A DNA stretch of 64,000 nucleotides from Xylocopa sonorina (taxonomy: Eukaryota; Arthropoda; Insecta; Hymenoptera; Apidae): assembly GCF_050948175.1 (NCBI RefSeq), contig NW_027490111.1:806001-870000 (forward strand), given 5' to 3'. The translations under genes were made by a program, and so were the position numbers. The notes below the pieces were generated by a model. The model saw only the letters and a list, made by a program, of their open reading frames with translations, was not told where the DNA came from and did not search any database. This document shows, one piece after another, positions 1 through 14,203 of this stretch (positions within the stretch are counted from its first letter, which is position 1; every line of letters begins with the position of its first letter).

Positions 1-2055
1 TGCTACGATAGGTAGACATTTGCTAACGCTATTTCCTTGCAAGGAAGTGTCGCATTTGCATTCATTTGAAGTGTAGACGAGGAATACATGATACTTCGCA
101 AATCATATTATGGTCTGACCATGAAACATAGAAATGAGATGCGATATCGCGTTTTAAGAAGCACTAGAATGCTATTGCTACGATACGTAGAACATCTGCA
201 AGCGCTATTTCCTAGCGAGGAAGTATCGCATTCACATTCATTTGAAGTGTAGAGGAGGAATACATAACACTTCGCAAATCATATTATATCTTACCATGAA
301 ACATAGAAATGAGATGCGATATCGCGTTTTAAGAATCATAAGAACACTACTGCTACGATAGGTAGACATTTGCAGACGCTATTTCCTTGCAAGGAAGTGT
401 CGCATTTACTTTCATTTGAATCGTAGACGAGGAATGCATAACACTTCGCAATGAATAATATATCTTATGAAACATAGAAATGAGATGCGATATCGCGTTT
501 TAAGAAGCATTTGAACTCTATTGCTTCGATACGTAGACATCTGCAAAACGCTATTTCCTTGCAAGGAAGTGTCGCATTTACATTCATTTGAAGTGTAGAG
601 GAGGAATACAGGACACTTCGAAAATCATATTATATCTTACCATGAAACATAGAAATGAGATGCGATATCGCGGTTTTAAGGAGCATTAGAAAGCTATTGC
701 TACGATACGTAGACATCTGCAAACGCTATTTCCTTGCAAGGGAGTGTCGCATTTACTTTCATTTGAATCGTAGACGAGGAATGCATAACACCTCGCAATG
801 AATAATATGTCCTTACCATGAAACATAGAAATGAGATGCGATATCGCCTTTTAAGAAGCATTAGAACTCTATTGCTACGATATGTAGACATCTGCATACG
901 CTATTTCCTAGCGAGGAAGTGTCGCATTCACATTCATTTGAAGTGTAGACGAGGAATACATAACACTTCACAAAATCATATTATATCTACCATGAAACAT
1001 AAAAATGAGATGCAATATCGCGTTTTAAGAATCATAATGAACTCTATTGCTACGATACGTAGACATCTGCAAACGCTATTTCCTTGCAAGAAAGTGTCGC
1101 ATTTACATTCATTTGAAGTGTAGACGAGGAATACATAACACTTCGCAAATCATATTATATCTTACCATGGAACATAGAAATGAGATGCGATATCGCGTTC
1201 TAAGAAGCAATAGAACACTACTGCTACGATAGGTAGACATTTGCAAAACGCTATTTCCTTGCAAGGAAGTGTCGCATTTGCATTCATTTGAAGTGTAGAC
1301 GAGGAATACATGATACTTCGCAAATCATATTATATTCTTACCATGAAACATAGAAATGAGATTGCGATATCGCGTCTTAAGAAGCATTAGAACACTATTG
1401 CTACGATAGGTAGACATTTGCAAACGCTATATCCTAGCAAAGAAGTGTCGCATTTACATTCATTTGAAGTGTAGGCGAGGAATACATAACTCTTCGCAAA
1501 TCATATTATATCTTACCATGGAACATAGAAATGAGATGCGATATCGCGTTCTAAGAAGCAATAGAACACTACTGCTACGATAGGTAGACATTTGCAAACG
1601 CTATTTCCTAGCAAAGAAGTGTCGCATTTACATTCATTTCAAGTATAGGCGAGGATACATAACACATAGCAAATCATATTATATCTTACCATGTAACATA
1701 GAAATGAGATGCGATATCGCGTTTTAAGAAGCATCAGAACTCAACTGCTACGATTACGTAGACAGCTGCAAACGCTATTTCCTAGCGAGGAAGTGTCGCA
1801 TTCACATTCATTGAAGTGTAGACGAGGAATACATGGACACTTCGCAAATCATATAATATCTTACCATGAAACATAGAAATGAGATGCGATATCGCGTTTT
1901 AAGAATCATAAGAACTCTATTGCTTCGATACGTAGACATCTGCAAACGCTATTTCCTTGCAAGGAAGTGTCGCATTTACATTCATTTGATGTGTAGACGA
2001 GGAATACATAACATTTCGCAAATCATATTATATCTTACCATGAAACATAGAAATG
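1..2055. repeat. Left copy of a ~15-monomer duplicated block
   Basis: This block pairs with 2,618 onward. Shared rare marks include TTTGCTAACG near the start, TATGTCTGACC, GAAGCACTAGAATG, GTGTAGAGGAGG, the CTTTCATTTGAATCG variant, GAGATGCAATATCGCG and CATTTCAAGTATAGGCG. The offset is 2,617, which is 15 monomers (2,610) plus 7 net inserted bases in this copy. Similarity ends near 2,055, where the partner switches to monomers with CTGCGATACGCAG. The left end is cut by the window. Confidence 0.85.
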
Positions 2056-2617
2056 AGATGCGATATCGCGTTTTAAGAAGCATTAGAACTCTATTGCTAC
2101 GATACGTAGACATCTGCAAACGCTATTTCCTTGCAAGGAAGTGACGCATTTACATTCATTTGAATCGTAGACGAGGAATGCATAACACGTCGCAACGAAT
2201 ATTATATCTTATCATGAAACATAGATATGAGATGCAATATCTCGTTTTTGTGAAGCATTAGAACACTACTGCTACGATAGGTAGACATTTGCAAACGCTA
2301 TTTCCTTGAAAGGAAGTGTCGCATTTACATTCATTTGAAGTGTAGACGAGGAACACATAACACTCCGCAAATCATATTATATCTTACCATGAAACATAGA
2401 AATGAGATGCGATATAGCGTTTTAAGAATCATAAGAACTCTATTGCAACGATACGTAGACATCTGCAAACGCTACTTCCTTGCAAGGAAGTGTCGCATTT
2501 ACATTCATTTGAAGTGTGGACGAGGAATACATAACACTTCGCAAATCATATTATATCTTACCATGGAACATAGAAATGAGATGCGACATCGCGTTCTAAG
2601 GAGCAATAGAACACTAC

Positions 2618-4670
2618 TGCTACGATAGGTAGACATTTGCTAACGCTATTTCCTTGCAAGGAAGTGTCGCATTTGCATTCATTTGAAGTGTAGACGAGGA
2701 ATACATGATACTTCGCAAATCATATTATGTCTGACCATGAAACATAGAAATGAGATGCGATATCGCGTTTTAAGAAGCACTAGAATGCTATTGCTACGAT
2801 ACGTAGACATCTGCAAGCGCTATTTCCTAGCGAGGAAGTATCGCATTCACATTCATTTGAAGTGTAGAGGAGGAATACATAACACTTCGCAAATCATATT
2901 ATATCTTACCATGAAACATAGAAATGAGATGCGATATCGCGTTTTAAGAATCATAAGAACACTACTGCTACGATAGGTAGACATTTGCAGACGCTATTTC
3001 CTTGCAAGGAAGTGTCGCATTTACTTTCATTTGAATCGTAGACGAGGAATGCATAACACTTCGCAATGAATAATATATCTTATGAAACATAGAAATGAGA
3101 TGCGATATCGCGTTTTTAAGAAGCATTTGAACTCTATTGCTTCGATACGTAGACATCTGCAAACGCTATTTCCTTGCAAGGAAGTGTCGCATTTACATTC
3201 ATTTGAAGTGTAGAGGAGGAATACAGGACACTTCGAAAATCATATTATATCTTACCATGAAACATAGAAATGAGATGCGATATCGCGTTTTAAGGAGCAT
3301 TAGAAAGCTATTGCTACGATACGTAGACATCTGCAAACGCTATTTCCTTGCAAGGGAGTGTCGCATTTACTTTCATTTGAATCGTAGACGAGGAATGCAT
3401 AACACCTCGCAATGAATAATATGTCTTACCATGAAACATAGAAATGAGATGCGATATCGCCTTTTAAGAAGCATTAGAACTCTATTGCTACGATATGTAG
3501 ACATCTGCATACGCTATTTCCTAGCGAGGAAGTGTCGCATTCACATTCATTTGAAGTGTAGACGAGGAATACATAACACTTCACAAATCATATTATATCT
3601 TACCATGAAACATAAAAATGAGATGCAATATCGCGTTTTAAGAATCATAATGAACTCTATTGCTACGATACGTAGACATCTGCAAACGCTATTTCCTTGC
3701 AAGAAAGTGTCGCATTTACATTCATTTGAAGTGTAGACGAGGAATACATAACACTTCGCAAATCATATTATATCTTACCATGGAACATAGAAATGAGATG
3801 CGATATCGCGTTCTAAGAAGCAATAGAACACTACTGCTACGATAGGTAGACATTTGCAAACGCTATTTCCTTGCAAGGAAGTGTCGCATTTGCATTCATT
3901 TGAAGTGTAGACGAGGAATACATGATACTTCGCAAATCATATTATATCTTACCAATGAAACATAGAAATGAGATGCGATATCGCGTCTTAAGAAGCATTA
4001 GAACACTATTGCTACGATAGGTAGACATTTGCAAACGCTATATCCTAGCAAAGAAGTGTCGCATTTACATTCATTTGAAGTGTAGGCGAGGAATACATAA
4101 CTCTTCGCAAATCATATTATATCTTACCATGGAACATAGAAATGAGATGCGATATCGCGTTCTAAGAAGCAATAGAACACTACTGCTACGATAGGTAGAC
4201 ATTTGCAAACGCTATTTCCTAGCAAAGAAGTGTCGCATTTACATTCATTTCAAGTATAGGCGAGGAATACATAACACATAGCAAATCATATTATATCTTA
4301 CCATGTAACATAGAAATGAGATGCGATATCGCGTTTTAAGAAGCATCAGAAACTCAACTGCTACGATACGTAGACAGCTGCAAACGCTATTTCCTAGCGA
4401 GGAAGTGTCGCATTCACATTCATTTGAAAGTGTAGACGAGGAATACATGACACTTCGCAAATCATATAATATCTTACCATGAAACATAGAAATGAGATGC
4501 GATATCGCGTTTTAAAGAATCATAAGAACTCTATTGCTTCGATACGTAGACATCTGCAAACGCTATTTCCTTGCAAGGAAGTGTCGCATTTACATTCATT
4601 TGATGTGTAGACGAGGAATACATAACATTTCGCAAATCATATTATATCTTACCATGAAACATAGAAGTGA
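2618..4670. repeat. Right copy of the ~15-monomer duplicated block
   Basis: Matches 1-2,055 with the same rare substitutions in the same order. Where I compared the two copies directly (about 1-300, 480-720, 960-1,050, 1,300-1,400 and 1,620-1,990 of the left copy) I saw only 1-base indels between them, some private to this copy (CGTTTTTAAG near 3110, ACCAATGAAAC near 3953, CAGAAACTC near 4347, TTTGAAAGTG near 4428, TTTTAAAGAATC near 4511). Two copies with no substitutions but many homopolymer indels point to sequencing error on a recent duplication. Confidence 0.85.
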
Positions 4671-6675
4671 GATGCGATATCGCGTTTTAAGAAGCATTAG
4701 AACTCTATTGCTGCGATACGCAGACATCTGCAAACGCTATTTCCCTTGCAAGGAAGTGTCGCATTTACATTCATTTGAAGTGTAGACGAGGCATACATAA
4801 CACTTCGCAAATCATATTATATTCTTACCATGGAACATAGAAATGAGATGCGATATCGCGTTCTAAGAAGTAATAGAACACTACTGCTACGATAGGTAGA
4901 CATTTGCAAAACGTTATTTCCTTGCAAGGAAGTGTCCGCATTTGCATTCATTTGAAGTGTAGACGAGGAATACATGATACTTCGCAAATCATATTATATC
5001 TTACCATGAAACATAGAAATGAGATGCGATATCGCGTTTTAAGAAACATAAGAACACTATTTGCTACGATACGTAGACATCTGCAAACGCTATTTCCTTG
5101 CAAAGAAGTGTCGCATTTACATTCATTTGAAGTGTAGACGAGGAATACATAACACTTCGCAATGAATATTATATCTTATCATGAACATAGATATGAGATG
5201 CAATATCTCGTTTTAAGAAGCATTAGAACACTACTGCTACGATAGGTAGACATTTGCAAACGCTATTTCCTTGAAAGGAAAGTGTCGCATTTACATTCAT
5301 TTGAAGTGTAGACGAGGAACACATAACACTCCGCAAATCATACTATATCTTACCACGAAACATAGAAATGAGATGCGATATCGCGTTTTAAGAATCATAA
5401 GAACTCTATTGCTACGATACGTAGACATCTGCAAACGCTATTTCCTTGCAAGGAAGTGTCGGCATTTACATTCATTTGAATCGTAGACGAGGAATACATA
5501 ACACTTCGCAATGAATATTATATCTTATCATGAAACATAGATATGAGATGCAATATCTCGTTTTGTGAAGCATTAGAACACTACTGCTACGATAGGTAGA
5601 CATTTGCAAAACGCTATTTCCTTGAAAGGAAGTGTCGCATTTACATTCATTTGAAGTGTAGACGAGGAACACATAACACTCCCGCAAATCATATTATATC
5701 TTACCATGAAACATAGAAATGAGATGCGATATAGCGTTTTAAGAATCATAAGAACTCTATTGCAACGATACGTAGACATCTGCAAACGCTATTTCCTTGC
5801 AAGGAAGTGTAGTATTTACATTCATTTGAATCGTAGACGAGGAATACATAACACTTCGCAATGAATGTTATATGTTATCATGAAACATAGATATGATATG
5901 CAATATCTCGTTTTAAGAAGCATTTGAACTCTATTGCTTCGATACGTAGACATCCGCAAACGCTATTTCCTTGCAAGAAAGTGTCGCACTTACATTCATT
6001 TGATGTGTAGACGAGGAATACATAACACTTCGCAAATCATATTATATCTTACCATGAAACATAGAAATGAGATGCGATATCGCGTTTTAAGAAGCATTAG
6101 AACTCTATTGCTGCGATACGCAGACATCTGCAAACGCTATTTCCTTGCAAGGAAGTGTCGCATTTACATTCATTTGAAGTGTAGACGAGGCATACATAAC
6201 ACTTCGCAAATCATATTATATCTTACCATGGAACATAGAAATGAGATGCAATATCGCGTTTTTAGAATCATAAGAACTCTATTGCTACGATACGTAGACA
6301 TCTGCAAACGCTAATTCCTTGCAAAGAAGTGTCGCATTTACATTCATTTGAAGTGTAGACGAGGAATACATAACACTTCGCAAATCATATTATATCTTAC
6401 CATGAAACATAGAAATGAGATGCGATATCGCGTTTTAAGAATCATAAGAACTCTATTGCAACGATACGTAGACATCTGCAAACGCTATTTCCTTGCAAAG
6501 AAGAGTCGCATTTACATTCATTTGAAGTGTAGACGAGGAATACATGACACTTCGCAAATCATATAATATCTTACCATGAAACATAGAAATGAGATGCGAT
6601 ATCGCGTTCTAAGAAGCATAAGAACTCTATTGCTACGATACGTAGACATCTGCAAACGCTATTTCCTTGCAAAGA

Positions 6676-8125
6676 AGTGTCGCATTTACATTCATTTGAA
6701 GTGTAGACGAGGAATACATAACACTTCGCAAATCATATTATATCTTACCATGAAACATAGAAATGAGATGCGATATCGCGTTTTAAGAAGCATTAGAACT
6801 CTATTGCTACGATACGTAGACATCTGCAAACGCTATTTCCTAGCGAGGAAGTGTCGCATTCACATTCATTTGAAGTGTAGACGAGGAATACATAACACTT
6901 CGCAAATCATATTATATCTTACCATTAAACATAGAAATGAGATGCGATATCGCGTTTTAAGAAACATAAGAACTCTATTGCTACGATACGTAGACATCTG
7001 CAGACGCTATTTCCTTGCAAAGAAGTGTCGCATTTACATTCATTTGAAGTTTAGACGAGGAACACATAACACTCCGCAAATCATACTATATCTTACCATG
7101 AAACATAGAAATGAGATGCAATATCGCGTTTTAAGAATCATAAGAACTCTATTGCAACGATACGTAGACATCTGCAAACGCTATTTCCTTGCAAAGAAGA
7201 GTCGCATTTACATTCATTTGAAGTGTAGACGAGGAATACATGACACTTCGCAAATCATATAATATCTTACCATGAAACATAGAAATGAGATGCGATATCG
7301 CGTTCTAAGAAGCATAAGAACTCTATTGCTACGATACGTAGACATCTGCAAACGCTATTTCCTTGCAAAGAAGTGTCGCATTTACATTCATTTGAAGTGT
7401 AGACGAGGAATACATAACACTTCGCAAATCATATTATATCTTACCATGAAACATAGAAATGAGATGCGATATCGCGTTTTAAGAATCATAAGAACTCTAT
7501 TGCTACGATACGTAGACATCTGCAAACGCTATTTCCTTGCAAGGAAGTGTCGCATTTACATTCATTTGAATCGTAGACGAGGAATACATAACACTTCGCA
7601 ATGAATATTATATCTTATCATGAAACATAGATATGAGATGCAATATCTCGTTTTAAGAAGCATTTGAACTCTATTGCTTCTTTACGTGGACATCTGCAAA
7701 CGCTATTTCCTTGCAAGAAAGTGTCGCATTTACATTCATTTGATGTGTAGACGAGGAATACATAACACTTCGCAAATCATATTATATCTTACCATGAAAC
7801 ATAGAAATGAGATGCGATATCGCGTTTTAAGAAGCATTAGAACTCTACTGCTTCGATACGCAGACATCTGCCAACGCTGTTTCCTAGCGAGGAAGTGTCA
7901 CATTCACATTCATTTGAAGTGTAGACGAGGAATACATAACACTTAGCAAATCATATTATATCTTAAAATGAAACATAGAAATGAGATGCGATATCGCGTT
8001 TTAAGAAGCATTAGAACTCTATTGCTACGATACGTAGACATCTGCAAACGCTATTTCCTTGCAAGGAATTGTCGCATTTACATTCATTTGAATCGTAGAC
8101 GAGGAATACATAACACTTCGCAATG
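6676..8125. repeat. ~1.45-kb segment duplicated 20 monomers to the right (left copy)
   Basis: Matches about 10,156-11,605 at an offset of exactly 3,480 bp (20 x 174). Between the copies I noticed only a few substitutions: GAAGTTTAG against GAAGTGTAG (near 7050), AAAGAAGAG against AAATAAGAG (near 7195), GAATACATGA against GAATTCATGA (near 7239) and CCATGAAAC against CCATTAAAC (near 7794). The copies part near 8,125, where this one continues into an ATGGAAC monomer. Confidence 0.8.
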
Positions 8126-10155
8126 CATATTATATCTTACCATGGAACATAGAAATGAGATGCGATATCGCGTTCTAAGAAGCAATAGAACACTACTGCT
8201 ACGATAGGTAGACATTTGCAAACGCTATTTCCTAGCAAAGAAGTGTCGCATTTACATTCATTTGAAGTATAGGCGAGGAATACATAACACATAGCAAATC
8301 ATATTATATCTTATCATGAAACATAGAAATGAGATGCGATATCTCGTTTTAAGGAGCATTAGAACTCCATCCCTACGATACGTAGACATCTGCAAACGCT
8401 ATTTCCTAGCAAGGATGTGTCGCATTTACATTCATTTGAAGTGTAGACGAGGAATACATAACACTTCGAAAATCATATTATATCTTACCATGAAACATAG
8501 AAATGAGATGTGATATCGCGTTTTAAGAATCATAAGAACTCTATTGCAACGATACGTAGACATCTGCAAACGCTATTTCCTTGCAAAGAAGTGTCGCATT
8601 TACATTCATTTGAAGTGCAGACGAGGAATACATGACACTTCGCAAATCATATAATATCTTACCATGAAACATAGAAATGAGATGCGATATCGCGTTTTAA
8701 GAAGCATTAGAACTCTATTGCTACGATACGTAGACATCTGCAAACGCTATTTCCTTGCAAGGAAGTGTCGCATTTACATTCATTTGATGTGTAAATGAGG
8801 AATACATAACATTTCGCAAATCATATTATATCTTACCATGAAACATAGAAATGAGATGCGATATCGCGTTTTAAGAAGCATTAGAACTCTATTGCTACGA
8901 TACGTATACATCTGCAAACGCTATTTCCTTGCAAGGAAGTGACGCATTTACATTCATTTGAATCGTAGACGAGGAATGCATTACACTTCGCAATGAATAT
9001 TATATCTTATCATGAAACATAGATATGAGATGCAATATCTCGTTTTAAGAAGCATTAGAACACTACTGCTACGATAGGTAGACATTTGCAAACGCTATTT
9101 CCATGAAAGGAAGTGTCGCATTTACATTCATTTGAAGTGTAGACGAGGAACACATAACACTCCGCAAATCATACTATATCTTACCATGAAACATAGAAAT
9201 GAGATGCGATATCGCGTTTTAAGAATCATAAGAACTCTGTTGCTACGATACGTAGACATCTGCAAACGCTATTTCCTTGCAAAGAAGTGTCGCATTTACA
9301 TTCATTTGAAGTGTAGACGAGGAATACATAACACCTCGCAAATCATACTATATCTTACCATGAAACATAGAAATGAGATACGATATAGCGTTTTAAGAAT
9401 CATAAGAACTCTATTGCAACGATACGTAGACATCTGCAAACGCTATTTCCTTGCAAGGAAGTGTCGCATTTACATTCATTTGAATCGTAGACGAGGAATA
9501 CATAACACTTCGCAATGAATATTATATGTTATCATGAAACATAGATATGAGATGCAATATCTCGTCTTAAGAAGCATTTGAACTCTATTGCTTCGATACG
9601 TAGACATCTGCAAACGCTATTTCCTTGCAAGAAAGTGTCGCACTTACATTCATTTGATGTGTAGACGAGGAATACATAACACTTCGCAAATCATATTATA
9701 TCTTACCATGAAACATAGAAATGAGATGCGATATCGCGTTTTAAGAAGCATTAGAACTCTATTGCTGCGATACGCAGACATCTGCAAACGCTATTTCCTT
9801 GCAAGGAAGTGTCGCATTTACATTCATTTGAAGTGTAGACGAGGAATACATAACACTTCGCAAATCATGTTATATCCTACCATGGAACATAGAAATGAGA
9901 TGCGATATCGCGTTCTAAGGAGCAAAAGAACACTACTGCTACGATAGGTAGACATTTGCAAACGCTATTTCCTTGCAAGGAAGTGTCGCATTTGCATTCA
10001 TTTGAAGTGTAGACGAGGAATACATGATACTTCGCAAATCATATTATGTCTTACCATGAAACGTAGAAATGAGATGCGATATCGCGTTTTCAGAAGCATT
10101 AGAACACTATTGCTACGATAGGTAGACATTTGCAAACGCTATTTCCTAGCAAAGA

Positions 10156-11605
10156 AGTGTCGCATTTACATTCATTTGAAGTGTAGACGAGGAATACATA
10201 ACACTTCGCAAATCATATTATATCTTACCATGAAACATAGAAATGAGATGCGATATCGCGTTTTAAGAAGCATTAGAACTCTATTGCTACGATACGTAGA
10301 CATCTGCAAACGCTATTTCCTAGCGAGGAAGTGTCGCATTCACATTCATTTGAAGTGTAGACGAGGAATACATAACACTTCGCAAATCATATTATATCTT
10401 ACCATTAAACATAGAAATGAGATGCGATATCGCGTTTTAAGAAACATAAGAACTCTATTGCTACGATACGTAGACATCTGCAGACGCTATTTCCTTGCAA
10501 AGAAGTGTCGCATTTACATTCATTTGAAGTGTAGACGAGGAACACATAACACTCCGCAAATCATACTATATCTTACCATGAAACATAGAAATGAGATGCA
10601 ATATCGCGTTTTAAGAATCATAAGAACTCTATTGCAACGATACGTAGACATCTGCAAACGCTATTTCCTTGCAAATAAGAGTCGCATTTACATTCATTTG
10701 AAGTGTAGACGAGGAATTCATGACACTTCGCAAATCATATAATATCTTACCATGAAACATAGAAATGAGATGCGATATCGCGTTCTAAGAAGCATAAGAA
10801 CTCTATTGCTACGATACGTAGACATCTGCAAACGCTATTTCCTTGCAAAGAAGTGTCGCATTTACATTCATTTGAAGTGTAGACGAGGAATACATAACAC
10901 TTCGCAAATCATATTATATCTTACCATGAAACATAGAAATGAGATGCGATATCGCGTTTTAAGAATCATAAGAACTCTATTGCTACGATACGTAGACATC
11001 TGCAAACGCTATTTCCTTGCAAGGAAGTGTCGCATTTACATTCATTTGAATCGTAGACGAGGAATACATAACACTTCGCAATGAATATTATATCTTATCA
11101 TGAAACATAGATATGAGATGCAATATCTCGTTTTAAGAAGCATTTGAACTCTATTGCTTCTTTACGTGGACATCTGCAAACGCTATTTCCTTGCAAGAAA
11201 GTGTCGCATTTACATTCATTTGATGTGTAGACGAGGAATACATAACACTTCGCAAATCATATTATATCTTACCATTAAACATAGAAATGAGATGCGATAT
11301 CGCGTTTTAAGAAGCATTAGAACTCTACTGCTTCGATACGCAGACATCTGCCAACGCTGTTTCCTAGCGAGGAAGTGTCACATTCACATTCATTTGAAGT
11401 GTAGACGAGGAATACATAACACTTAGCAAATCATATTATATCTTAAAATGAAACATAGAAATGAGATGCGATATCGCGTTTTAAGAAGCATTAGAACTCT
11501 ATTGCTACGATACGTAGACATCTGCAAACGCTATTTCCTTGCAAGGAATTGTCGCATTTACATTCATTTGAATCGTAGACGAGGAATACATAACACTTCG
11601 CAATG
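10156..11605. repeat. ~1.45-kb segment duplicated from 6,676-8,125 (right copy)
   Basis: Same order of variants as the left copy, including the CTTTACGTGGAC b-type monomer and the CCAACGCTGTTTCC monomer. It overlaps the next duplication (10,680-12,115 to 12,768-14,203), so some sequence is present three times: 7272, 10752 and 12840 start equivalent monomers. Offsets of 20 and then 12 monomers show separate events of different size. Confidence 0.8.
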
Positions 11606-12115
11606 CATATTATATCTTATCATGATACATAGATATGAGATGCAATATCTCGTTTTAAGAAGCATTAGAACTCTATCCCTACGATACGTAAACATCTGCA
11701 AACGCTATTTCCTAGCAAGGAAGTGTCGCGTTTACATTCATTTGAAGTGTAGACGAGGACTACATAACACTTCGCAATGAATATTACATCTTATCATGAA
11801 ACATAGAAATGAGATGCGATATCTCGTTTTAAGGAGCATTAGAACTCCATCCCTACGATACGTAGACATCTGCAAACGCTATTTCCTAGCAAGGATGTGT
11901 CGCATTTACATTTATTTGAAGTGTAGACGAGGACTACATAACACTTCGCAAATCATATTATATCTTACCATGAAACATAGAAATGAGATGCGATATCGCG
12001 TTTTAAGAAGCATCAGAACTCAACTGCTACGATACGTAGACATCTGCAAACGCTATTTCCTAGCGAGGAAGACTCGCATTCACATTCATTTGAAGTGTAG
12101 ACGAGAAATACATAA
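10680..12115. repeat. 12-monomer-offset duplication, left copy
   Basis: Matches about 12,768-14,203 at an offset of exactly 2,088 bp (12 x 174). Shared marks are the CTTTACGTGGAC monomer, the TTAAAATGAAAC junction, GTAAACATCTG near 11690 and 13778, CCATCCCTACG, and CGAGAAATACAT. The copies part at about 12,115, where this one reads ACACATAGC and the other ACACTCCGC. Confidence 0.8.
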
Positions 12116-12767
12116 CACATAGCAAATCATATTATATCTTACCATGAAACATAGAAATGAGATGCGATATCGCGTTTTAAGAAGCATTAGAACTCTATTG
12201 CTTCGATACGTAGACATCTGCAAACGCTATTTCCTAGCAAGGAAGTGTCGCATTTACATTCATTTGAAGTGTAGGCGAGGAATACATAACACTTCGCAAA
12301 TCATATTATATCTTACCATGAAACATAGAAATGTGATGCGATATCGCGTTTTAAGAATCATAAGAACTCTATTGCTACGATACGTAGACATCTGCAGACG
12401 CTATTTCCTAGCAAGGAAGTGTCGCATTTACATTCATTTGAAGTGTAGACGAGGAATACATAACACTCCGCAAATCATACTATATCTTACCATGAAACAT
12501 AGAAATGAGATGCGATATCGCGTTTTAAGAATCATAAGAACTCTATTGCTACGATACGTAGACATATGCAAACGCTATTTCCTTGCAAAGAAGTGTCGCA
12601 TTTACATTCATTTGAAGTGTAGACGAGGAATACATAACACTTCGCAAATCATATTATATCTTACCATGAAACATAGAAATGAGATGCGATATCGCGTTTT
12701 AAGAATCATAAGAACTCTATTGCAAAGATACGTAGACATCTGCAAACGCTATTTCCTTGCAAAGAAG

Positions 12768-14203
12768 TGTCGCATTTACATTCATTTGAAGTGTAGACGA
12801 GGAATACATGACACTTCGCAAATCATATAATATCTTACCATGAAACATAGAAATGAGATGCGATATCGCGTTCTAAGAAGCATAAGAACTCTATTGCTAC
12901 AATACGTAGTCATCTGGAAACGCTATTTCCTTGCAAAGAAGTGTCGCATTTACATTCATTTGAAGTGTAGACGAGGAATACATAACACTTCGCAAATCAT
13001 ATTATATCTTACCATGAAACATAGAAATGAGATGCGATATCGCGTTTTAAGAATCATAAGAACTCTATTGCTACGATACGTAGACATCTGCAAACGCTAT
13101 TTCCTTGCAAGGAAGTGTCGCATTTACATTCATTTGAATCGTAGACGAGGAATACATAACACGTCGCAATGAATATTATATCTTATCATGAAACATAGAT
13201 ATGAGATGCAATATCTCGTTTTAAGAAGCATTTGAACTCTATTGCTTCTTTACGTGGACATCTGCAAACGCTATTTCCTTGCAAGAAAGTGTCGCATTTA
13301 CATTCATTTGATGTGTAGACGAGGAATACATAACACTTCGCAAATCATATTATATCTTACCATGAAACATAGAAATGAGATGCGATATCGCGTTTTAAGA
13401 AGCATTAGAACTCTACTGCTCCGATACGCAGACATCTGCCAACGCTGTTTCCTAGCGAGGAAGTGTCACATTCACATTTATTTGAAGTGTAGACGAGGAA
13501 TACATAACACTTAGCAAATCATATTATATCTTAAAATGAAACATAGAAATGAGATGCGATATCGCGTTTTAAGAAGCATTAGAACTCTATTGCTACGATA
13601 CGTAGACATCTGCAAACGCTATTTCCTTGCAAGGAATTGTCGCATTTACATTCATTTGAATCGTAGACGAGGAATACATAACACTTCGCAATGCATATTA
13701 TATCTTATCATGAAACATAGATATGAGATGCAATATCTTGTTTTAAGAAGCATTAGAACTCTATCCCTACGATACGTAAACATCTGCAAACGCTATTTCC
13801 TAGCAAGGAAGTGTCGCGCTTACATTCATTTGAAGTGTAGACGAGGACTACATAACACTTCGCAATGAATATTACATCTTATCATGAAACATAGAAATGA
13901 GATGCGATATCTCGTTTTAAGGAGCATTAGAACTCCATCCCTACGATACGTAGACATCTGCAAACGCTATTTCCTAGCAAGGATGTGTCGCATTTACATT
14001 TATTTGAAGTGTAGACGAGGACTACATAACACTTCGCAAATCATATTATATCTTACCATGAAACATAGAAATGAGATGCGATATCGCGTTTTAAGAAGCA
14101 TCAGAACTCAACTGCTACGATACGTAGACATCTGCAAACGCTATTTCCTAGCGAGGAAGACTCGCATTCACATTCATTTGAAGTGTAGACGAGAAATACA
14201 TAA
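12768..14203. repeat. 12-monomer-offset duplication, right copy
   Basis: Partner of 10,680-12,115. Private substitutions seen here include TGCTACAATACGTAGTC (near 12895-12911) and CTGGAAACG (near 12914). After 14,203 the array moves into monomers with ATACGATATAGCG, also seen near 9,378, and then into the 12-monomer unit at 14,580. Confidence 0.8.

Larger units (their letters stand above)
1..5700. repeat. Indel-rich left part of the array
   Basis: Monomers here keep falling out of the 174-bp phase because of single-base gains and losses, mostly in runs of A, T, C or G: extra A in GCAAAACGC (near 545, 1246, 4907 and 5606), GCGGTTTTAAGG (near 670), CGTTTTTAAG (near 3110), CCCGCAAATC (near 5680), missing A in GAGGATACAT (near 1652). 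After 5,706 I saw none that shift the phase. The pattern matches raw or thinly covered long-read consensus better than biological decay, because substitutions are not raised in the same way. Confidence 0.8.

Noticed and set aside
700..897. Short open frames on the minus strand in the first 6 kb (also 2968-3162, 4245-4487, 5472-5785)
   Set aside because: They are reverse-strand readings of the same satellite, opened by the 1-base indels of the left region. They do not recur in the phase-locked part.
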